From the NCBI GenBank assembly GCA_018382295.1, contig JAGZQF010000002.1, forward strand, positions 1 through 64,000: a stretch of DNA of 64,000 nucleotides, given 5' to 3'. The notes below the pieces were generated by a model. It was not told where the DNA came from. It was given only the letters and a program-made list of their open reading frames with translations, and did no database searches. A program made the position numbers and the translations under genes. Numbering within the stretch: the first letter of the stretch is position 1; each line of letters starts with the position of its first letter. This document shows positions 43,505-52,267 of this stretch, piece after piece. Origin of the DNA: Collinsella sp. (GTDB taxonomy: Bacteria; Actinomycetota; Coriobacteriia; Coriobacteriales; Coriobacteriaceae).

Positions 43505-43541
43505 TAAATAAAGGCCGACGATACAAATACATCGTCGGCCT
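43505..43541 (-). terminator. intrinsic terminator of the mihF-gmk-rpoZ-thiI operon
   Basis: A perfect 11-bp stem (43512-43522 with 43531-43541) begins 10 bases past the thiI stop and is followed by TTTATTT on the minus strand. Confidence 0.88.
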
Positions 43542-43551
43542 ATGCACAAAT

Positions 43552-44796
43552 TTACTCGTGATCTTGGTAAATCTCACGCGGAGCAAGCTCCGAATGTTTG
43601 CGTTTTAAGGTCTTAGGGGCCTTATACGTGTTGCTCTCGAAGTCAATGTACTCGGTCTGCTTGAGCAGGCGCTCGATCATCTCCTCGTGATCGAACAACT
43701 CCCAGGCCTCATGCACGGCATCGAGTTTAGCGTGCGTCTCGGGACGGCGCGGCATAAACAGCGTGCAGCAGTCGGGAGCGGCCTCAGTCGAGATATCGAA
43801 CGTACCGATCTCCTCGGCGCGCGCGATGATCTCCTGCTTGTCCGAACCGATGAGAGGACGGAACACGGGGATCTTCACGGCCTCGTTGACGGCCATGATG
43901 TTCTCAAGCGTTTGGGAGGCAACCTGCCCAAGTGATTCGCCCGTAACGATAGCCTTGGCACCCTCGATGTGTGCAATGCGCTCGGCAACCGAATACATAA
44001 TGCGGCGATACATAATCACGCGCAGGTTGCTGGGACAGGTGACCGAAATCTCACGCTGGCAGTCGCCAAACGGCACCACGTACAGGCGGCCGATCTGGAC
44101 ACCTGGCTCAAGCGCACGGATGATGTCCTGCACCAAATACTCGCTCGTATCGGGCGTCTGCGGACGACCGGAGAAATGTACCGGCACGCACACCGCGCCG
44201 CGACGCGCGAGCATCCAGGTCGCCACCGGAGAATCGATACCCGACGACAACAGCGTCACGACCTTGCCGGCAGAACCCACCGGCAGACCGCCCACGCCAC
44301 GCTCGGAGCGCGCATACACGTAGACGCTACCCTGGACCACCAGTACGTGCACCATCGCATCGGGGTCGTGCATTTGAACCTTTTTATCGGGGAAGGCCTC
44401 GCACAGCACCTCGCCCACCTGACGATTGATATCAATCGAGGTGAGCTCATAGTCAGTATTGGAGCGCTTGGCGTGCACCTTAAACGAATCGAAAGGACCA
44501 AACTCGCGCAGTGCCTTCACGGCGGCGGCGCAGTACTCTTGCGGGTCGCGGTTGGTGTGATACGCCAAAGACACACGAGCAACGCCGGGAACGGTGCGAA
44601 TGACACGCGCCGCCTCATCGGCCTGATGCTCGTTAAAGGTCACGAGAATATAACCGGAAATTCGAGACACGGCATTCACGGAAAAGGCGGCCAAGGCCGC
44701 CTTGATGTTATCCATGAGGATATGCTCAAAATGTGCGCGGTTCTTACCCTTCAGTCCAACCTCGTGATAGTGGACCAGGCAGACGCGAGCCGCCAT
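43552..44796 (-). CDS. thiI: tRNA 4-thiouridine synthase (ThiI)
   Basis: Sulfur transferase for s4U8 in tRNA. The 414-residue protein has the N-terminal ferredoxin-like/THUMP region (HYHEVGLKGKNRAHFEHIL; THUMP about 60-165) and the PP-loop SSGIDSPVATWML (about 178-190). The C-terminal rhodanese domain of the enterobacterial enzyme is absent, as in most Gram-positive ThiI, so sulfur would come from a dedicated cysteine desulfurase. The ATG follows the rpoZ stop with no gap. Confidence 0.94.
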   Translation of the reverse strand: MAARVCLVHYHEVGLKGKNRAHFEHILMDNIKAALAAFSVNAVSRISGYILVTFNEHQADEAARVIRTVPGVARVSLAYHTNRDPQEYCAAAVKALREFGPFDSFKVHAKRSNTDYELTSIDINRQVGEVLCEAFPDKKVQMHDPDAMVHVLVVQGSVYVYARSERGVGGLPVGSAGKVVTLLSSGIDSPVATWMLARRGAVCVPVHFSGRPQTPDTSEYLVQDIIRALEPGVQIGRLYVVPFGDCQREISVTCPSNLRVIMYRRIMYSVAERIAHIEGAKAIVTGESLGQVASQTLENIMAVNEAVKIPVFRPLIGSDKQEIIARAEEIGTFDISTEAAPDCCTLFMPRRPETHAKLDAVHEAWELFDHEEMIERLLKQTEYIDFESNTYKAPKTLKRKHSELAPREIYQDHE

Positions 44797-45078
44797 TTAG
44801 GCTTCAGCAACCTTGTGGCCGAGCGCCTTCTCGTAACGGGCCTCGTCGTAAGAGATGTCGCCGTCGACAATCTCGTCCATAGCCATCGAGATGGTATCGG
44901 CACCGGAAAGCCCGATGGTGATGTCATCGACATCCTGGACGGCAAGCACGCGGTTGTGCTGGCCACGCAGCATGCTATTGATGTCGCAGGCGCGCTTGGA
45001 GGCAAGCGAAGCGAGCAGGAAGCGGTTGTGATCGGTCTTCTCCAGAAGATCGTCAATGCAAGGCTTTACAACGGACAC
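44797..45078 (-). CDS. rpoZ: RNA polymerase subunit omega
   Basis: A 93-residue small subunit that supports beta-prime folding. It has VVKPCIDDLLEKTDHNRFLL and ASKRACDINSMLRGQH, the CR1 block of omega. The start is GTG with GAGG close upstream. The gmk-rpoZ order is conserved across bacteria. The stop abuts the thiI ATG. Confidence 0.92.
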   Translation of the reverse strand: MSVVKPCIDDLLEKTDHNRFLLASLASKRACDINSMLRGQHNRVLAVQDVDDITIGLSGADTISMAMDEIVDGDISYDEARYEKALGHKVAEA

Positions 45079-45083
45079 GGACC

Positions 45084-45653
45084 TCAGATCCTTTCATGCA
45101 TATCGAGAACGCGAACGAGCTCATCGGTCGCGCGGTCGAGATCGTCATTCACCACGACGTCGTCGTAGCGGTCGGCAAGGGCAAGCTCATCGGCGGCGTT
45201 TGCCATACGCAGCTCGATTGTCTCGGGCGTCTCGGTACCGCGACCGACCAGACGCTCGCGGAGTACCTCAAGCGAAGGCGGCTTGATAAAGATCAGCACG
45301 GCCTCGGGGAAACGCTCCTTCACCTGCAGGGCACCCTGGACATCGATCTCCAAAATCAGAGATGCGCCAGAGGCGAGCTTGGATGTGACCTCGCTCACCA
45401 ACGTGCCGTAGCAGTTACCGTGGACCTCGGCCCACTCAACAAACTCACCGTTTGCCACGCGGCGGTCGAACTCCTCGCGCGTCAGAAAAAAGTAGTTGAC
45501 GCCGTCGACCTCACCTTTGCGTGGTGCTCGCGTGGTAGCCGAAACCGTCAGGCCCAGGTTCGAGCGGCGCTCGCGCACACGAGTGACGAGCGTACCCTTG
45601 CCTGCGCCTGACGGTCCAGAAATCACAAAGAGCTTGGAATCCTGAGCGCTCAC
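45084..45653 (-). CDS. gmk: guanylate kinase
   Basis: Phosphorylates GMP/dGMP to the diphosphates. The 189-residue protein has the P-loop SGPSGAGKGT (12-21), the GMP-binding VSATTRAPRKGEVDGVNYFF, and a lid region. GTG start directly after the mihF stop. Length is typical. Confidence 0.97.
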   Translation of the reverse strand: MSAQDSKLFVISGPSGAGKGTLVTRVRERRSNLGLTVSATTRAPRKGEVDGVNYFFLTREEFDRRVANGEFVEWAEVHGNCYGTLVSEVTSKLASGASLILEIDVQGALQVKERFPEAVLIFIKPPSLEVLRERLVGRGTETPETIELRMANAADELALADRYDDVVVNDDLDRATDELVRVLDMHERI

Positions 45654-45962
45654 TTATTTGGTCAGCTGCTCGAGGAGCTGCTCGCGCTGACGGACGCCGA
45701 GGCCCTGGACGCGACGGGTAGCGGAGATACCGAGCTCCTCCATGATCTTGGCGGCCTTGGCCTTGCCATAACCAGGGAGAGACTCGATGAGGGTGGAAAC
45801 CTTCATGCGGGAAGCGATGGGGTCATCGGAGTTGAGCACGGACTCGAGGGACTTCTCGCCCTTCTTAATCTGCTCGCGAAGCTCAGCGCGGGCGTGACGT
45901 GCGGCAGCAGCCTTCTCAAGAGCCTGCTTGCGCTGCTCATCGGTAAGCTGAGGGAGTGCCAT
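45654..45962 (-). CDS. mihF: actinobacterial-type integration host factor (mIHF)
   Basis: A 102-residue helical nucleoid protein, LTDEQRKQALEKAAAARHAR at the N-terminus and a helix-two-turn-helix/H2TH-like KVSTLIESLPGYGKAKAAKI at about 56-75. The family is restricted to Actinomycetota and normally lies upstream of gmk and rpoZ, exactly as here; this is a main taxonomic clue. ATG at 45962 follows GGAGGT. Confidence 0.95.
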   Translation of the reverse strand: MALPQLTDEQRKQALEKAAAARHARAELREQIKKGEKSLESVLNSDDPIASRMKVSTLIESLPGYGKAKAAKIMEELGISATRRVQGLGVRQREQLLEQLTK

Positions 45963-46006
45963 TCGTACCTCCAAAAAGTTAGGTTATATCTGATTCAATA
46001 ATTGGC

Positions 46007-46015
46007 ATTTTAGCA
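46007..46015 (-). promoter_or_regulatory. extended -10 element, probable mihF operon promoter
   Basis: TGCTAAAAT on the minus strand, 44 bases upstream of the mihF start. Same TGC-prefixed form as before rpsT, rpmB and adhE; no strong -35. Confidence 0.45.
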
Positions 46016-46098
46016 CGTAGAACGTACAAAATGCCCAATCGCGGCTCCATAGGTTAGACGATACCCGCAAAAAGTGCAATATACTGCGCCCAAAGTTA

Positions 46099-46156
46099 AG
46101 CCCCTGACCTGCGATTCCACACAAAGGATGGGAAAGTTTACGCAGGCACAGGGGCT
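46099..46156. terminator. long stem-loop between pyrF and mihF
   Basis: Fifteen- and 16-nt arms (46099-46113, 46141-46156) pair through AGCCCCTG/CAGGGGCT and CTGCG/CGCAG with a small internal loop, around 27 nt. It lies 46 bases past the pyrF stop and could end the pyr operon; T runs are short on both strands. Confidence 0.5.
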
Positions 46157-46201
46157 ATTTTGTGCTAATGAGACCCAAAAGTGGTGACTTAGGGGAATCT
46201 T

Positions 46202-46918
46202 TTACGCGACGTTTTCGACCAGCTCGGCGACGATGGCGTCAAAGGCGGCAACCGGATCGTCGGCACCGGTGATGGGACGGCCCACCACAATGTGGCTTGC
46301 ACCGCGCTCGATAGCCTGGGAAGGCGTCGCCACGCGGGACTGGTCACCAAGGGCGGCACCCACCGGACGCACGCCCGGAGTCACGATCAGGGCATCGGGA
46401 CCCAGCAGCTCACGCATGTCGTGAGCCTCCATCGGCGAGCACACGATGCCATCGATACCGTTGGCCTGAGCGAGCTTTGCAAGGCGGGCGGCCTCCTCGG
46501 ACACGGGCGACTCGACGCCGATCTCGCTCAAGGCATCCTGATTCATGCTCGTGAGAACGGTGATGGCGACGAGCTTGGCGCGGTCCTCGCGCGCCTCCTC
46601 GGCACCCTCGCGGCAGGCAGCGAGCATGGCGCCCGAACCCAAGCCGTGAACCGAAAGCAGGTCGGCACCGGCAAGCGAGGCCGAACGGGCGGCACCGCGA
46701 ACCTGATGCGGAATATCATGGAACTTAAGGTCAAGGAAGACCTTAAAGCCCAGGTCCTTAAAGGTCTTGACGATCTCGGGGCCCTCAGCGTAATAGAGCG
46801 TCATGCCAACCTTGAGCCAGGCGGCATGGCCCGAAAGCTCGTGGGCGAGCTCGAGCGAACGTTCACGATCGCAGTCGAGGGCGACGATTACGCGGTCGCG
46901 GGCATCGGTCTCTAGCAT
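46202..46918 (-). CDS. pyrF: orotidine 5'-phosphate decarboxylase
   Basis: Last step of UMP synthesis. The 238-residue TIM-barrel protein has VIVALDCDRERSLELAHEL near the N-terminus, the catalytic DLKFHDIPHQV (D-x-K-x-x-D) near residue 60, and VTPGVRP and VVGRPIT at the phosphate-binding end. Its ATG overlaps the pyrD end by 7 bases. It is the last gene of the pyr operon. Confidence 0.96.
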   Translation of the reverse strand: MLETDARDRVIVALDCDRERSLELAHELSGHAAWLKVGMTLYYAEGPEIVKTFKDLGFKVFLDLKFHDIPHQVRGAARSASLAGADLLSVHGLGSGAMLAACREGAEEAREDRAKLVAITVLTSMNQDALSEIGVESPVSEEAARLAKLAQANGIDGIVCSPMEAHDMRELLGPDALIVTPGVRPVGAALGDQSRVATPSQAIERGASHIVVGRPITGADDPVAAFDAIVAELVENVA

Positions 46919-47835
46919 TCGAAAGCACCTACCAGCTCGTTGATGTCCTTTACGCCCTGGGACTCGGCCCAGGCCTCGAGCTCATGCGCGATCTTGAGCG
47001 AAGCGCACGGATCGACGAAGTTGGCCATGCCGACCGACACGCAGGTGGCACCGGCCAGGATAAACTCAGCCGCATCCTCACCGGTCATGACACCGCCGAC
47101 ACCGTTGATGGGGATATCGACGGCCTGGGCAACCTCCCAGACCATGCGCACGGCGATGTGGTGGCACAGCGGGCCCGAAAGGCCGCCCTTGGGCTTGGCC
47201 ACGCGGGACTTGCGGGTATGGACGTCGATGGCCATGCCCTGAATGGAGTTGATGACCGAAAGGCCGTCGGCGCCGGCAGCCTCGAGGGCCTTGGCGATCT
47301 CGGCGACGTTGACCGGCGCCATCTTCACGAACAGCGGCTTATCGGTCACCTTGCGGCAGGCAGCCATAACGGAAGAGGCGCCCTCGGGCGTGGAGCCCAT
47401 GGCGGCACCGCCGGCGGCGATATTGGGGCAGCTCACGTTGATCTCGTAGCCGGCAGCCCAGGGGCACAGCTCGACATACATCTCGAGTGCGCGGACAAAC
47501 TCGTCAACGGAGTGGCCGGCAACCTGACAGATGACCTGGCAGCCGTCCTTGGAGAGCTGCTCGAGCCACGGACCGGACTCGCGAGCAAAGGCGGCCACGC
47601 CGGGGTTCTGAAGGCCCACGGAGTTGATCATACCGCCGGGGATCTCGGCCATGCGGGGCGCGGGGTTACCGGGCCAGGGCTCGGCTGCGCAACCCTTGGT
47701 GGTGATGGCGCCCAGTTGGGAAACATCAAAGAAGTTCTGGAACTGCCAGCCGTAGCCAAAGGTACCGGCTGCGGTGTTGATGGGGTTTTGCATCTTGACG
47801 CCGCCGAAATCGACGGCCATGTTCACGGTACCCAC
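46912..47835 (-). CDS. pyrD: dihydroorotate dehydrogenase catalytic subunit (class 1B)
   Basis: FMN subunit oxidising dihydroorotate, working with PyrK to pass electrons to NAD+. VDFGGVKMQNPINTAAGTFG at the start, the catalytic Cys in YEINVSCPNI, and GVGGVMTGEDAAEFI for FMN phosphate. Start chosen at GTG 47835, whose G is shared with the pyrK stop (TAGTG) and which has AAGGTGG upstream (307 residues); ATG 47820 is the alternative with poor site. Confidence 0.95.
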   Translation of the reverse strand: MGTVNMAVDFGGVKMQNPINTAAGTFGYGWQFQNFFDVSQLGAITTKGCAAEPWPGNPAPRMAEIPGGMINSVGLQNPGVAAFARESGPWLEQLSKDGCQVICQVAGHSVDEFVRALEMYVELCPWAAGYEINVSCPNIAAGGAAMGSTPEGASSVMAACRKVTDKPLFVKMAPVNVAEIAKALEAAGADGLSVINSIQGMAIDVHTRKSRVAKPKGGLSGPLCHHIAVRMVWEVAQAVDIPINGVGGVMTGEDAAEFILAGATCVSVGMANFVDPCASLKIAHELEAWAESQGVKDINELVGAFEC

Positions 47836-48626
47836 TAGAAGACCACCACCTTGGAAGCATCGAACACGGGGCCGCACATGCAAGCGCCCTTCATACCGTC
47901 GACCGTCTCGACATTGCAGGTGTTGCAGGCGCCAAAGCCACAGCTCATCATGCGCTCAAGCGACACCTCGCAGTACGCACCGGCCTCGGCGGCAGCGGCG
48001 GCGACTTTCTTCATCATGACAGCGGGGCCGCAGCTGGCGACGTAGTCGTAGCCGCCCTCGCCGAGCAGCTCGGCTGCCGGGTCGGTGCAAAAACCGTGCG
48101 TGCCGAGCGTGCCATCATCGGTGCAAACGTTGACCGTGGCGCCCAGCGCGCGGAACTCATCGACACCCACGGCCTTGGAAGCGGTGCCAAAGCCCAGGCA
48201 CACGTCAACATCCACGCCCTGCTCGGCAAGCATACCGGCAAGACACAGCACAGGCGGAACGCCGATGCCACCGGCGACGAGCAGGGCCTTCCTGGTGCCC
48301 TCGGGTACCATCCAGCCACGGCCACCGGGGCCCAGCAGGTTAGAGGTGGAGTCAGGGCCCATCTGGGACAAACGACGGGTATCGTCGCCCACGACGGCGT
48401 ACCACAGCTCGACGGTGCCGGCCTCGGCGTCGGCGCGGTAGTAGCTCAGGGGCACGCGAAGCAGCGAGGACGCATCGCCGGGTACGGCGATGTTCACAAA
48501 CTGACCGGGCTTGAGCGCACTTGCAAGCTTGGGGGCCGAGATGACGAGCGAGAAGATGCCGTCGGCGATCTCCTGGTTCGAGACGACCTCGAAGTCGTGC
48601 ATGCGTGCAGTGGAAGGTGTGGGCAT
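47835..48626 (-). CDS. pyrK: dihydroorotate dehydrogenase electron transfer subunit
   Basis: FAD/[2Fe-2S] partner of PyrD. The 263-residue protein has a ferredoxin-reductase-type FAD domain (PGQFVNIAV; RVPLSYY), an NAD domain (LVAGGIGVPPVLCLA) and the C-terminal iron-sulfur cysteines in CGFGACNTC and about 12 residues later (GACMCG). The pair makes the enzyme NAD-linked, suitable for an anaerobe. It lies between pyrC and pyrD and overlaps the latter by one base. Confidence 0.95.
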   Translation of the reverse strand: MPTPSTARMHDFEVVSNQEIADGIFSLVISAPKLASALKPGQFVNIAVPGDASSLLRVPLSYYRADAEAGTVELWYAVVGDDTRRLSQMGPDSTSNLLGPGGRGWMVPEGTRKALLVAGGIGVPPVLCLAGMLAEQGVDVDVCLGFGTASKAVGVDEFRALGATVNVCTDDGTLGTHGFCTDPAAELLGEGGYDYVASCGPAVMMKKVAAAAAEAGAYCEVSLERMMSCGFGACNTCNVETVDGMKGACMCGPVFDASKVVVF

Positions 48627-48673
48627 AGACGCTCCAATCCCCCATGCGGTTGCATGGTCAAAACGAACAGAAA

Positions 48674-48698
48674 GCGCGGCACCGCAAGGGCGCCGCGC
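48674..48698 (-). terminator. possible internal terminator between pyrC and pyrK
   Basis: A perfect 7-bp GC stem GCGCGGC/GCCGCGC (48674-48680 with 48692-48698) with an 11-nt loop is followed by TTTCTGTT on the minus strand. It lies 20 bases past the pyrC stop in the otherwise unusual 92-bp gap and may reduce expression of pyrK-pyrD-pyrF. Confidence 0.5.
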
Positions 48699-48718
48699 AC
48701 AAAAGCGATAAGGCTATG

Positions 48719-50008
48719 CTAGCAGATGCAGCCGTCGGCAAGCGTCTGCTTACCGCCGACAAACACATCGGTGGCACGACCGGTGAGCGTGCGGCCGGCA
48801 AAACCGGAGTTCTCGGCGCGCGACTCGTAGCCGTCCTCGCCAACCGTCCAGGTTGCAGCGGGGTCGAAGACGGTCAGGTCGGCAACGGAGCCCGCCTTGA
48901 CCTGAACCTGGTCCAGACCCAGGATCTCACGCGGCTTGATGGCCATGAGCTCGACCATACGGCCCATGCTCATCTTGCCCGTGTTGACCAGCTCGGTGAG
49001 TACGAGCGACAGCGAGGTCTCGAGGCCGATCATGCCAAAGGGCGCAAGCTCGAACTCGCGGGCCTTCTCCCACAGGGTGTGGGGAGCGTGATCGGTGACG
49101 ATAACGTCGACGGTGCCGTCGATGACGCCCTGACGAATGGCCTCGGCATCCTCCTCGGTACGCAGCGGCGGGTTGACCTTGAGCGAAGTGTTGTAGGTCT
49201 CGTCCAGGTCGTTCTCGGTCAGGAACATGTGGTGCGGGGTGGCCTCGCAGGTAACCTGAACGCCAGCGGCCTTACCGGCACGCACGATCTCCAGACCATG
49301 GGCGGTGGAGATGTGCTGGATGTGCAGCTTGGCACCGGTCAGCTTGGCGATCTCGATGTCGCGGGCAATCTGGAGCTCCTCGCCGGCAGCCGGCCAACCC
49401 TCGAGAGCCAGACGGGTCGAGACCTTGCCCTCGTTGATCTGGCCGTGGCCGACCAGATCCTCGTCCTGGCAGTGGCTCATAAAGACCTTGCCGAACATCT
49501 TGCCGTAGTCCATGCAACGACGGAGCATGCCCGCGCCCTGCACGCCGCGACCGTCGTCGGTGAAGGCGACGGCGCCGTGGGCGACCATATCGCCCATCTC
49601 GGACATGGCCTCGCCCTTAAGACCGCGGGTCATGGCGCCCGACGGATAGACGCGGCAGTGACCGACCTCGGCAGCACGGGACTTGACGAACTCCACGACG
49701 GTGCCGTTATCGGTGACGGGATCGGTGTTGGGCATGGCGCACACGCCGGTAAAGCCGCCCTTGGCAGCTGCGCGGGTGCCGCTCTCGATGTCCTCTTTGA
49801 CCTCGTAGCCGGGCTCGCGAAGGTGAACGTGCATATCCACCAGGCCAGGGACGAGGTACTTGCCGGAAAGATCGCGGACCTCGGCTCCCTCGACGGCGAG
49901 ATTCTCGCCGACCTCGGCGATCTTGTCGCCGTCAATCAGGACGTCAACGACACCGTCAAGCTCGACGGACGGGTCGACGACGTGGGCATTCTTAAGAAGC
50001 AAGGCCAT
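48719..50008 (-). CDS. pyrC: dihydroorotase
   Basis: Zinc amidohydrolase closing carbamoyl aspartate to dihydroorotate. The 429-residue class I enzyme has metal ligands His60 and His62 in DMHVHLREPG, LHIQHIST, CEATPHH and the catalytic Asp in VTDHAPH. ATG at 50008 after GGAGGTG, giving a 17-bp overlap with the pyrB end; the longer open frame is pyrB shadow. Confidence 0.96.
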   Translation of the reverse strand: MALLLKNAHVVDPSVELDGVVDVLIDGDKIAEVGENLAVEGAEVRDLSGKYLVPGLVDMHVHLREPGYEVKEDIESGTRAAAKGGFTGVCAMPNTDPVTDNGTVVEFVKSRAAEVGHCRVYPSGAMTRGLKGEAMSEMGDMVAHGAVAFTDDGRGVQGAGMLRRCMDYGKMFGKVFMSHCQDEDLVGHGQINEGKVSTRLALEGWPAAGEELQIARDIEIAKLTGAKLHIQHISTAHGLEIVRAGKAAGVQVTCEATPHHMFLTENDLDETYNTSLKVNPPLRTEEDAEAIRQGVIDGTVDVIVTDHAPHTLWEKAREFELAPFGMIGLETSLSLVLTELVNTGKMSMGRMVELMAIKPREILGLDQVQVKAGSVADLTVFDPAATWTVGEDGYESRAENSGFAGRTLTGRATDVFVGGKQTLADGCIC

Positions 50009-50936
50009 TATCGGCACCTCCAAGCAGCAGATACAGGATAGCCATACGCACGCAGATACCGGCGTAGACTTGCTCCAGGATGACGGAGCGTTGCGGGTGG
50101 TCGGCCATATAGGAGTCGAACTCGACACCGCGGTTGATGGGGCCCGGGTGGCAGATGATCGCGTCGGGCTTCATGAGCTTCTCGCGGTCCTTGGTCAGGC
50201 CGAAGAGCTTGTGGTACTCGCGAATCGTGGGGAACGGGGCACCCTCGAGGCGCTCCTGCTGCACGCGCAGCATGTAGACGACGTCCAGCTCGGGCAGGAC
50301 GGAATCGAGGTCGCTCGTCACGTGGTCGCAGCCCAGGACCTCGGGCGCCGGCGGCAGCAGCGTGCCGGGGGCGATGGCGTAGGTCTCGCAGCCCATGATC
50401 TTAAGGGCGGGGATCAGCGAGCCGCAGACGCGGGAGTGCGCGATATCGCCGACGACGGCGACCTTCAGACCGTGGAAGTCACCCTTGTGCTCCCAGATGG
50501 TGTACAGGTCGAGCAGGGCCTGCGTGGGATGGTTGTGCTTGCCGTCACCGGCGCAGATGACGCTCGCGGGCGAGTTCTGCGTGACGATGTAGGGAGCGCC
50601 GGCGTGCTTATCACGCACGACGATACAGTCGATCTTATAGGCGTTGAGGGTCTCGACGGTGTCGACAAGGCTCTCGCCCTTGACCGTGGAGGTCGAGGAG
50701 CCGCCAAAGTTAAGGCTGTCGGCCGAAAGACGCTTCTCGGCGAGCTCGAAGGAGCTGCGGGTGCGCGTCGAGGGCTCGTTGAACATGTTGACGATGGTCT
50801 TGCCCTTGAGCGTGGGGACCTTCTTGATAGCACGCTCGTTGACCTCGGAGAACGCCTTGGCGGTCTCGAGGATGAGCTTGATGTCCTCTTCGGAGTACTC
50901 GGTAATGTCGATCAGGTGCTTATGGTTGAACGCCAC
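49992..50936 (-). CDS. pyrB: aspartate carbamoyltransferase catalytic subunit
   Basis: Condenses carbamoyl phosphate with aspartate, first committed pyrimidine step. The 314-residue protein has FNEPSTRTRSSFELA (52-66), with the carbamoyl-phosphate loop PSTRTR, and GDGKHNHPTQALLDLYTI. GTG start at 50936 after GGAGGTGAG, four bases after the pyrR stop. No pyrI regulatory subunit is present, as expected for PyrR-controlled operons. Confidence 0.96.
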   Translation of the reverse strand: MAFNHKHLIDITEYSEEDIKLILETAKAFSEVNERAIKKVPTLKGKTIVNMFNEPSTRTRSSFELAEKRLSADSLNFGGSSTSTVKGESLVDTVETLNAYKIDCIVVRDKHAGAPYIVTQNSPASVICAGDGKHNHPTQALLDLYTIWEHKGDFHGLKVAVVGDIAHSRVCGSLIPALKIMGCETYAIAPGTLLPPAPEVLGCDHVTSDLDSVLPELDVVYMLRVQQERLEGAPFPTIREYHKLFGLTKDREKLMKPDAIICHPGPINRGVEFDSYMADHPQRSVILEQVYAGICVRMAILYLLLGGADNGLAS

Positions 50937-50940
50937 GGTA

Positions 50941-51525
50941 CTACTCACCTCCCAGCGGCGCGGAGCCCACGTGGGAACCCGGCGCGACGTCGTTAATCTC
51001 GACGGCGGTGTGGCCGTCAACTTCCTTCATATATAGGTGCACGTTCTCCTCATGCGACGAGGGAACGTTCTTGCCGACAAAGTCCGGCGAGATGGGGAGC
51101 TCGCGGTGGCCGCGGTCAACGAGGACTGCCAGCTCAATGCGGCTCGGACGGCCCAGGTCCATGACGGCGTCGAGAGCGGCGCGGATGGTACGACCCGTGT
51201 ACAGGATGTCGTCCACCAGCACGACACGCTTGCCGTCGACGCTAAAGGGAATGTTGGTGGCGTGGATCGCGGGAGCGAAATTGGTAGCGTAGTCATCGCG
51301 GTAGAAGCTGATGTCGAGGCTGCCGAGCGGAACGTCGACGCCCTCGATCTCCTTGATCTCCTCGGCGAGCTTCTTTGCCAGAAGGTCGCCGCGCGTGACG
51401 ATGCCGACCAGAGCGAGGTCTTCACAGCCCTCGTTGCGCTCGAGAATCTCGTGCGCGATGCGGGTCATCGCTCGATTGACGGCGGTCTCGTCCATGATGA
51501 CCGCCTTGGGGGAAGTCGTGCCCAT
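50941..51525 (-). CDS. pyrR: PyrR RNA-binding regulator / uracil phosphoribosyltransferase
   Basis: Controls the operon by binding the leader mRNA when UMP is high. The 194-residue protein has the PRPP loop VVLVDDILYTGRT (about 107-119) and AVLVDRGHRELPI, with a normal length plus a short C-terminal tail. GAAGGAG precedes the ATG. It is the first gene after a leader with alternative hairpins, the standard layout of PyrR attenuation. Confidence 0.96.
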   Translation of the reverse strand: MGTTSPKAVIMDETAVNRAMTRIAHEILERNEGCEDLALVGIVTRGDLLAKKLAEEIKEIEGVDVPLGSLDISFYRDDYATNFAPAIHATNIPFSVDGKRVVLVDDILYTGRTIRAALDAVMDLGRPSRIELAVLVDRGHRELPISPDFVGKNVPSSHEENVHLYMKEVDGHTAVEINDVAPGSHVGSAPLGGE

Positions 51526-51564
51526 CGATCTCCTTCCTCACATGTCTTGACTGCTGACACAGTC

Positions 51565-51654
51565 AAAAAAATAGATGCCCGACCGCTTAAAGCGGACCAG
51601 ACACCCACAGGAAGGACTGCTCTTTGGCAGCTATGTAATTCCATGTGGGTATCT
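51565..51654 (-). promoter_or_regulatory. pyr operon attenuator (antiterminator and terminator)
   Basis: On the minus strand an 11-bp antiterminator (51644-51654 with 51599-51609; AGATACCCACA/TGTGGGTGTCT) encloses a small CTGC/GCAG hairpin. Its 3' arm overlaps the 5' arm (51592-51604) of a GC-rich terminator paired with 51575-51586 and followed by seven T in 51565-51571. The two structures exclude each other. A canonical PyrR binding loop is not obvious. A further hairpin TTGACT/AGTCAA lies between terminator and pyrR. The rest of 51655-51913 shows no gene. Confidence 0.85.
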
Positions 51655-51913
51655 CGTACCCCTTTAATGGTCAAGGGATAGTGTAGCCAACCTCGAGCTT
51701 AATTGCGAGCATAAATACAGAGCAATCCGTAAACGGAGCCCAATGCTCAATAAACCTATATATATTTGTGGGACAAGCTTGAAAACGTACGCACGAGCTG
51801 GCATAATCCCCTCTGCTGCACGCAAATCGGATCTACGTCCAGGGCCGTGGCGTGGGCACTATCGCCAAAAGAGGAATATCTCTGTGTAGATTACGCACAG
51901 GGAGCTGCTTCTG

Positions 51914-51922
51914 TGCTATAGT
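51914..51922 (+). promoter_or_regulatory. extended -10 element, probable rpmB promoter
   Basis: TGCTATAGT, 54 bases upstream of the rpmB start; identical to the element before rpsT. The surrounding TGTGCTATAGTTCAGGC also resembles the rpsT site. No clear -35. Confidence 0.55.
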
Positions 51923-51976
51923 TCAGGCTTGTTTGTTAACGCGACATGTTCGTTTGTCGCTCAAGGAGGGTCAGTT

Positions 51977-52165
51977 ATGTCCAAAGTTTGCGAAGTTTGC
52001 GGTAAGCACCCCGTTGCCGGTCGCTCCATCAGCCACTCTCACCGCGTCACCAACCGTAAGTTCCGCCCCAACATCCAGCGCGTCTACGTCGTCGTCGATG
52101 GTCACCGTCGCAAGATGAACGTTTGCTCCACCTGCCTCAAGTCTGGCAAGGTTGCGCGCTCCTAA
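51977..52165 (+). CDS. rpmB: 50S ribosomal protein L28
   Basis: A 62-residue basic protein with SKVCEVCGKHPVAGRSISHS and two zinc-ribbon pairs (Cys5/Cys8 and Cys50/Cys53), so this is the zinc-binding (C+) form. Start at 51977 after GGAGGG; upstream in-frame ATG at 51929 is not needed. It is a single-gene transcript with own promoter and terminator. Confidence 0.96.
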   Translation: MSKVCEVCGKHPVAGRSISHSHRVTNRKFRPNIQRVYVVVDGHRRKMNVCSTCLKSGKVARS

Positions 52166-52233
52166 ATAAGGTCTTACCAACAAGTACCTCGGACTCTCCG
52201 GGTCAAAGACCTCGCGTTCATATAGAACTTACC

Positions 52234-52266
52234 AAAGGCGCCCTCCCCTACGGAGGGCGCCTTTTT
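52234..52266 (+). terminator. intrinsic terminator of rpmB
   Basis: A perfect 13-bp stem (52234-52246 with 52252-52264), 5-nt loop and a run of five T to 52266. Confidence 0.93.
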
Positions 52267-52267
52267 G

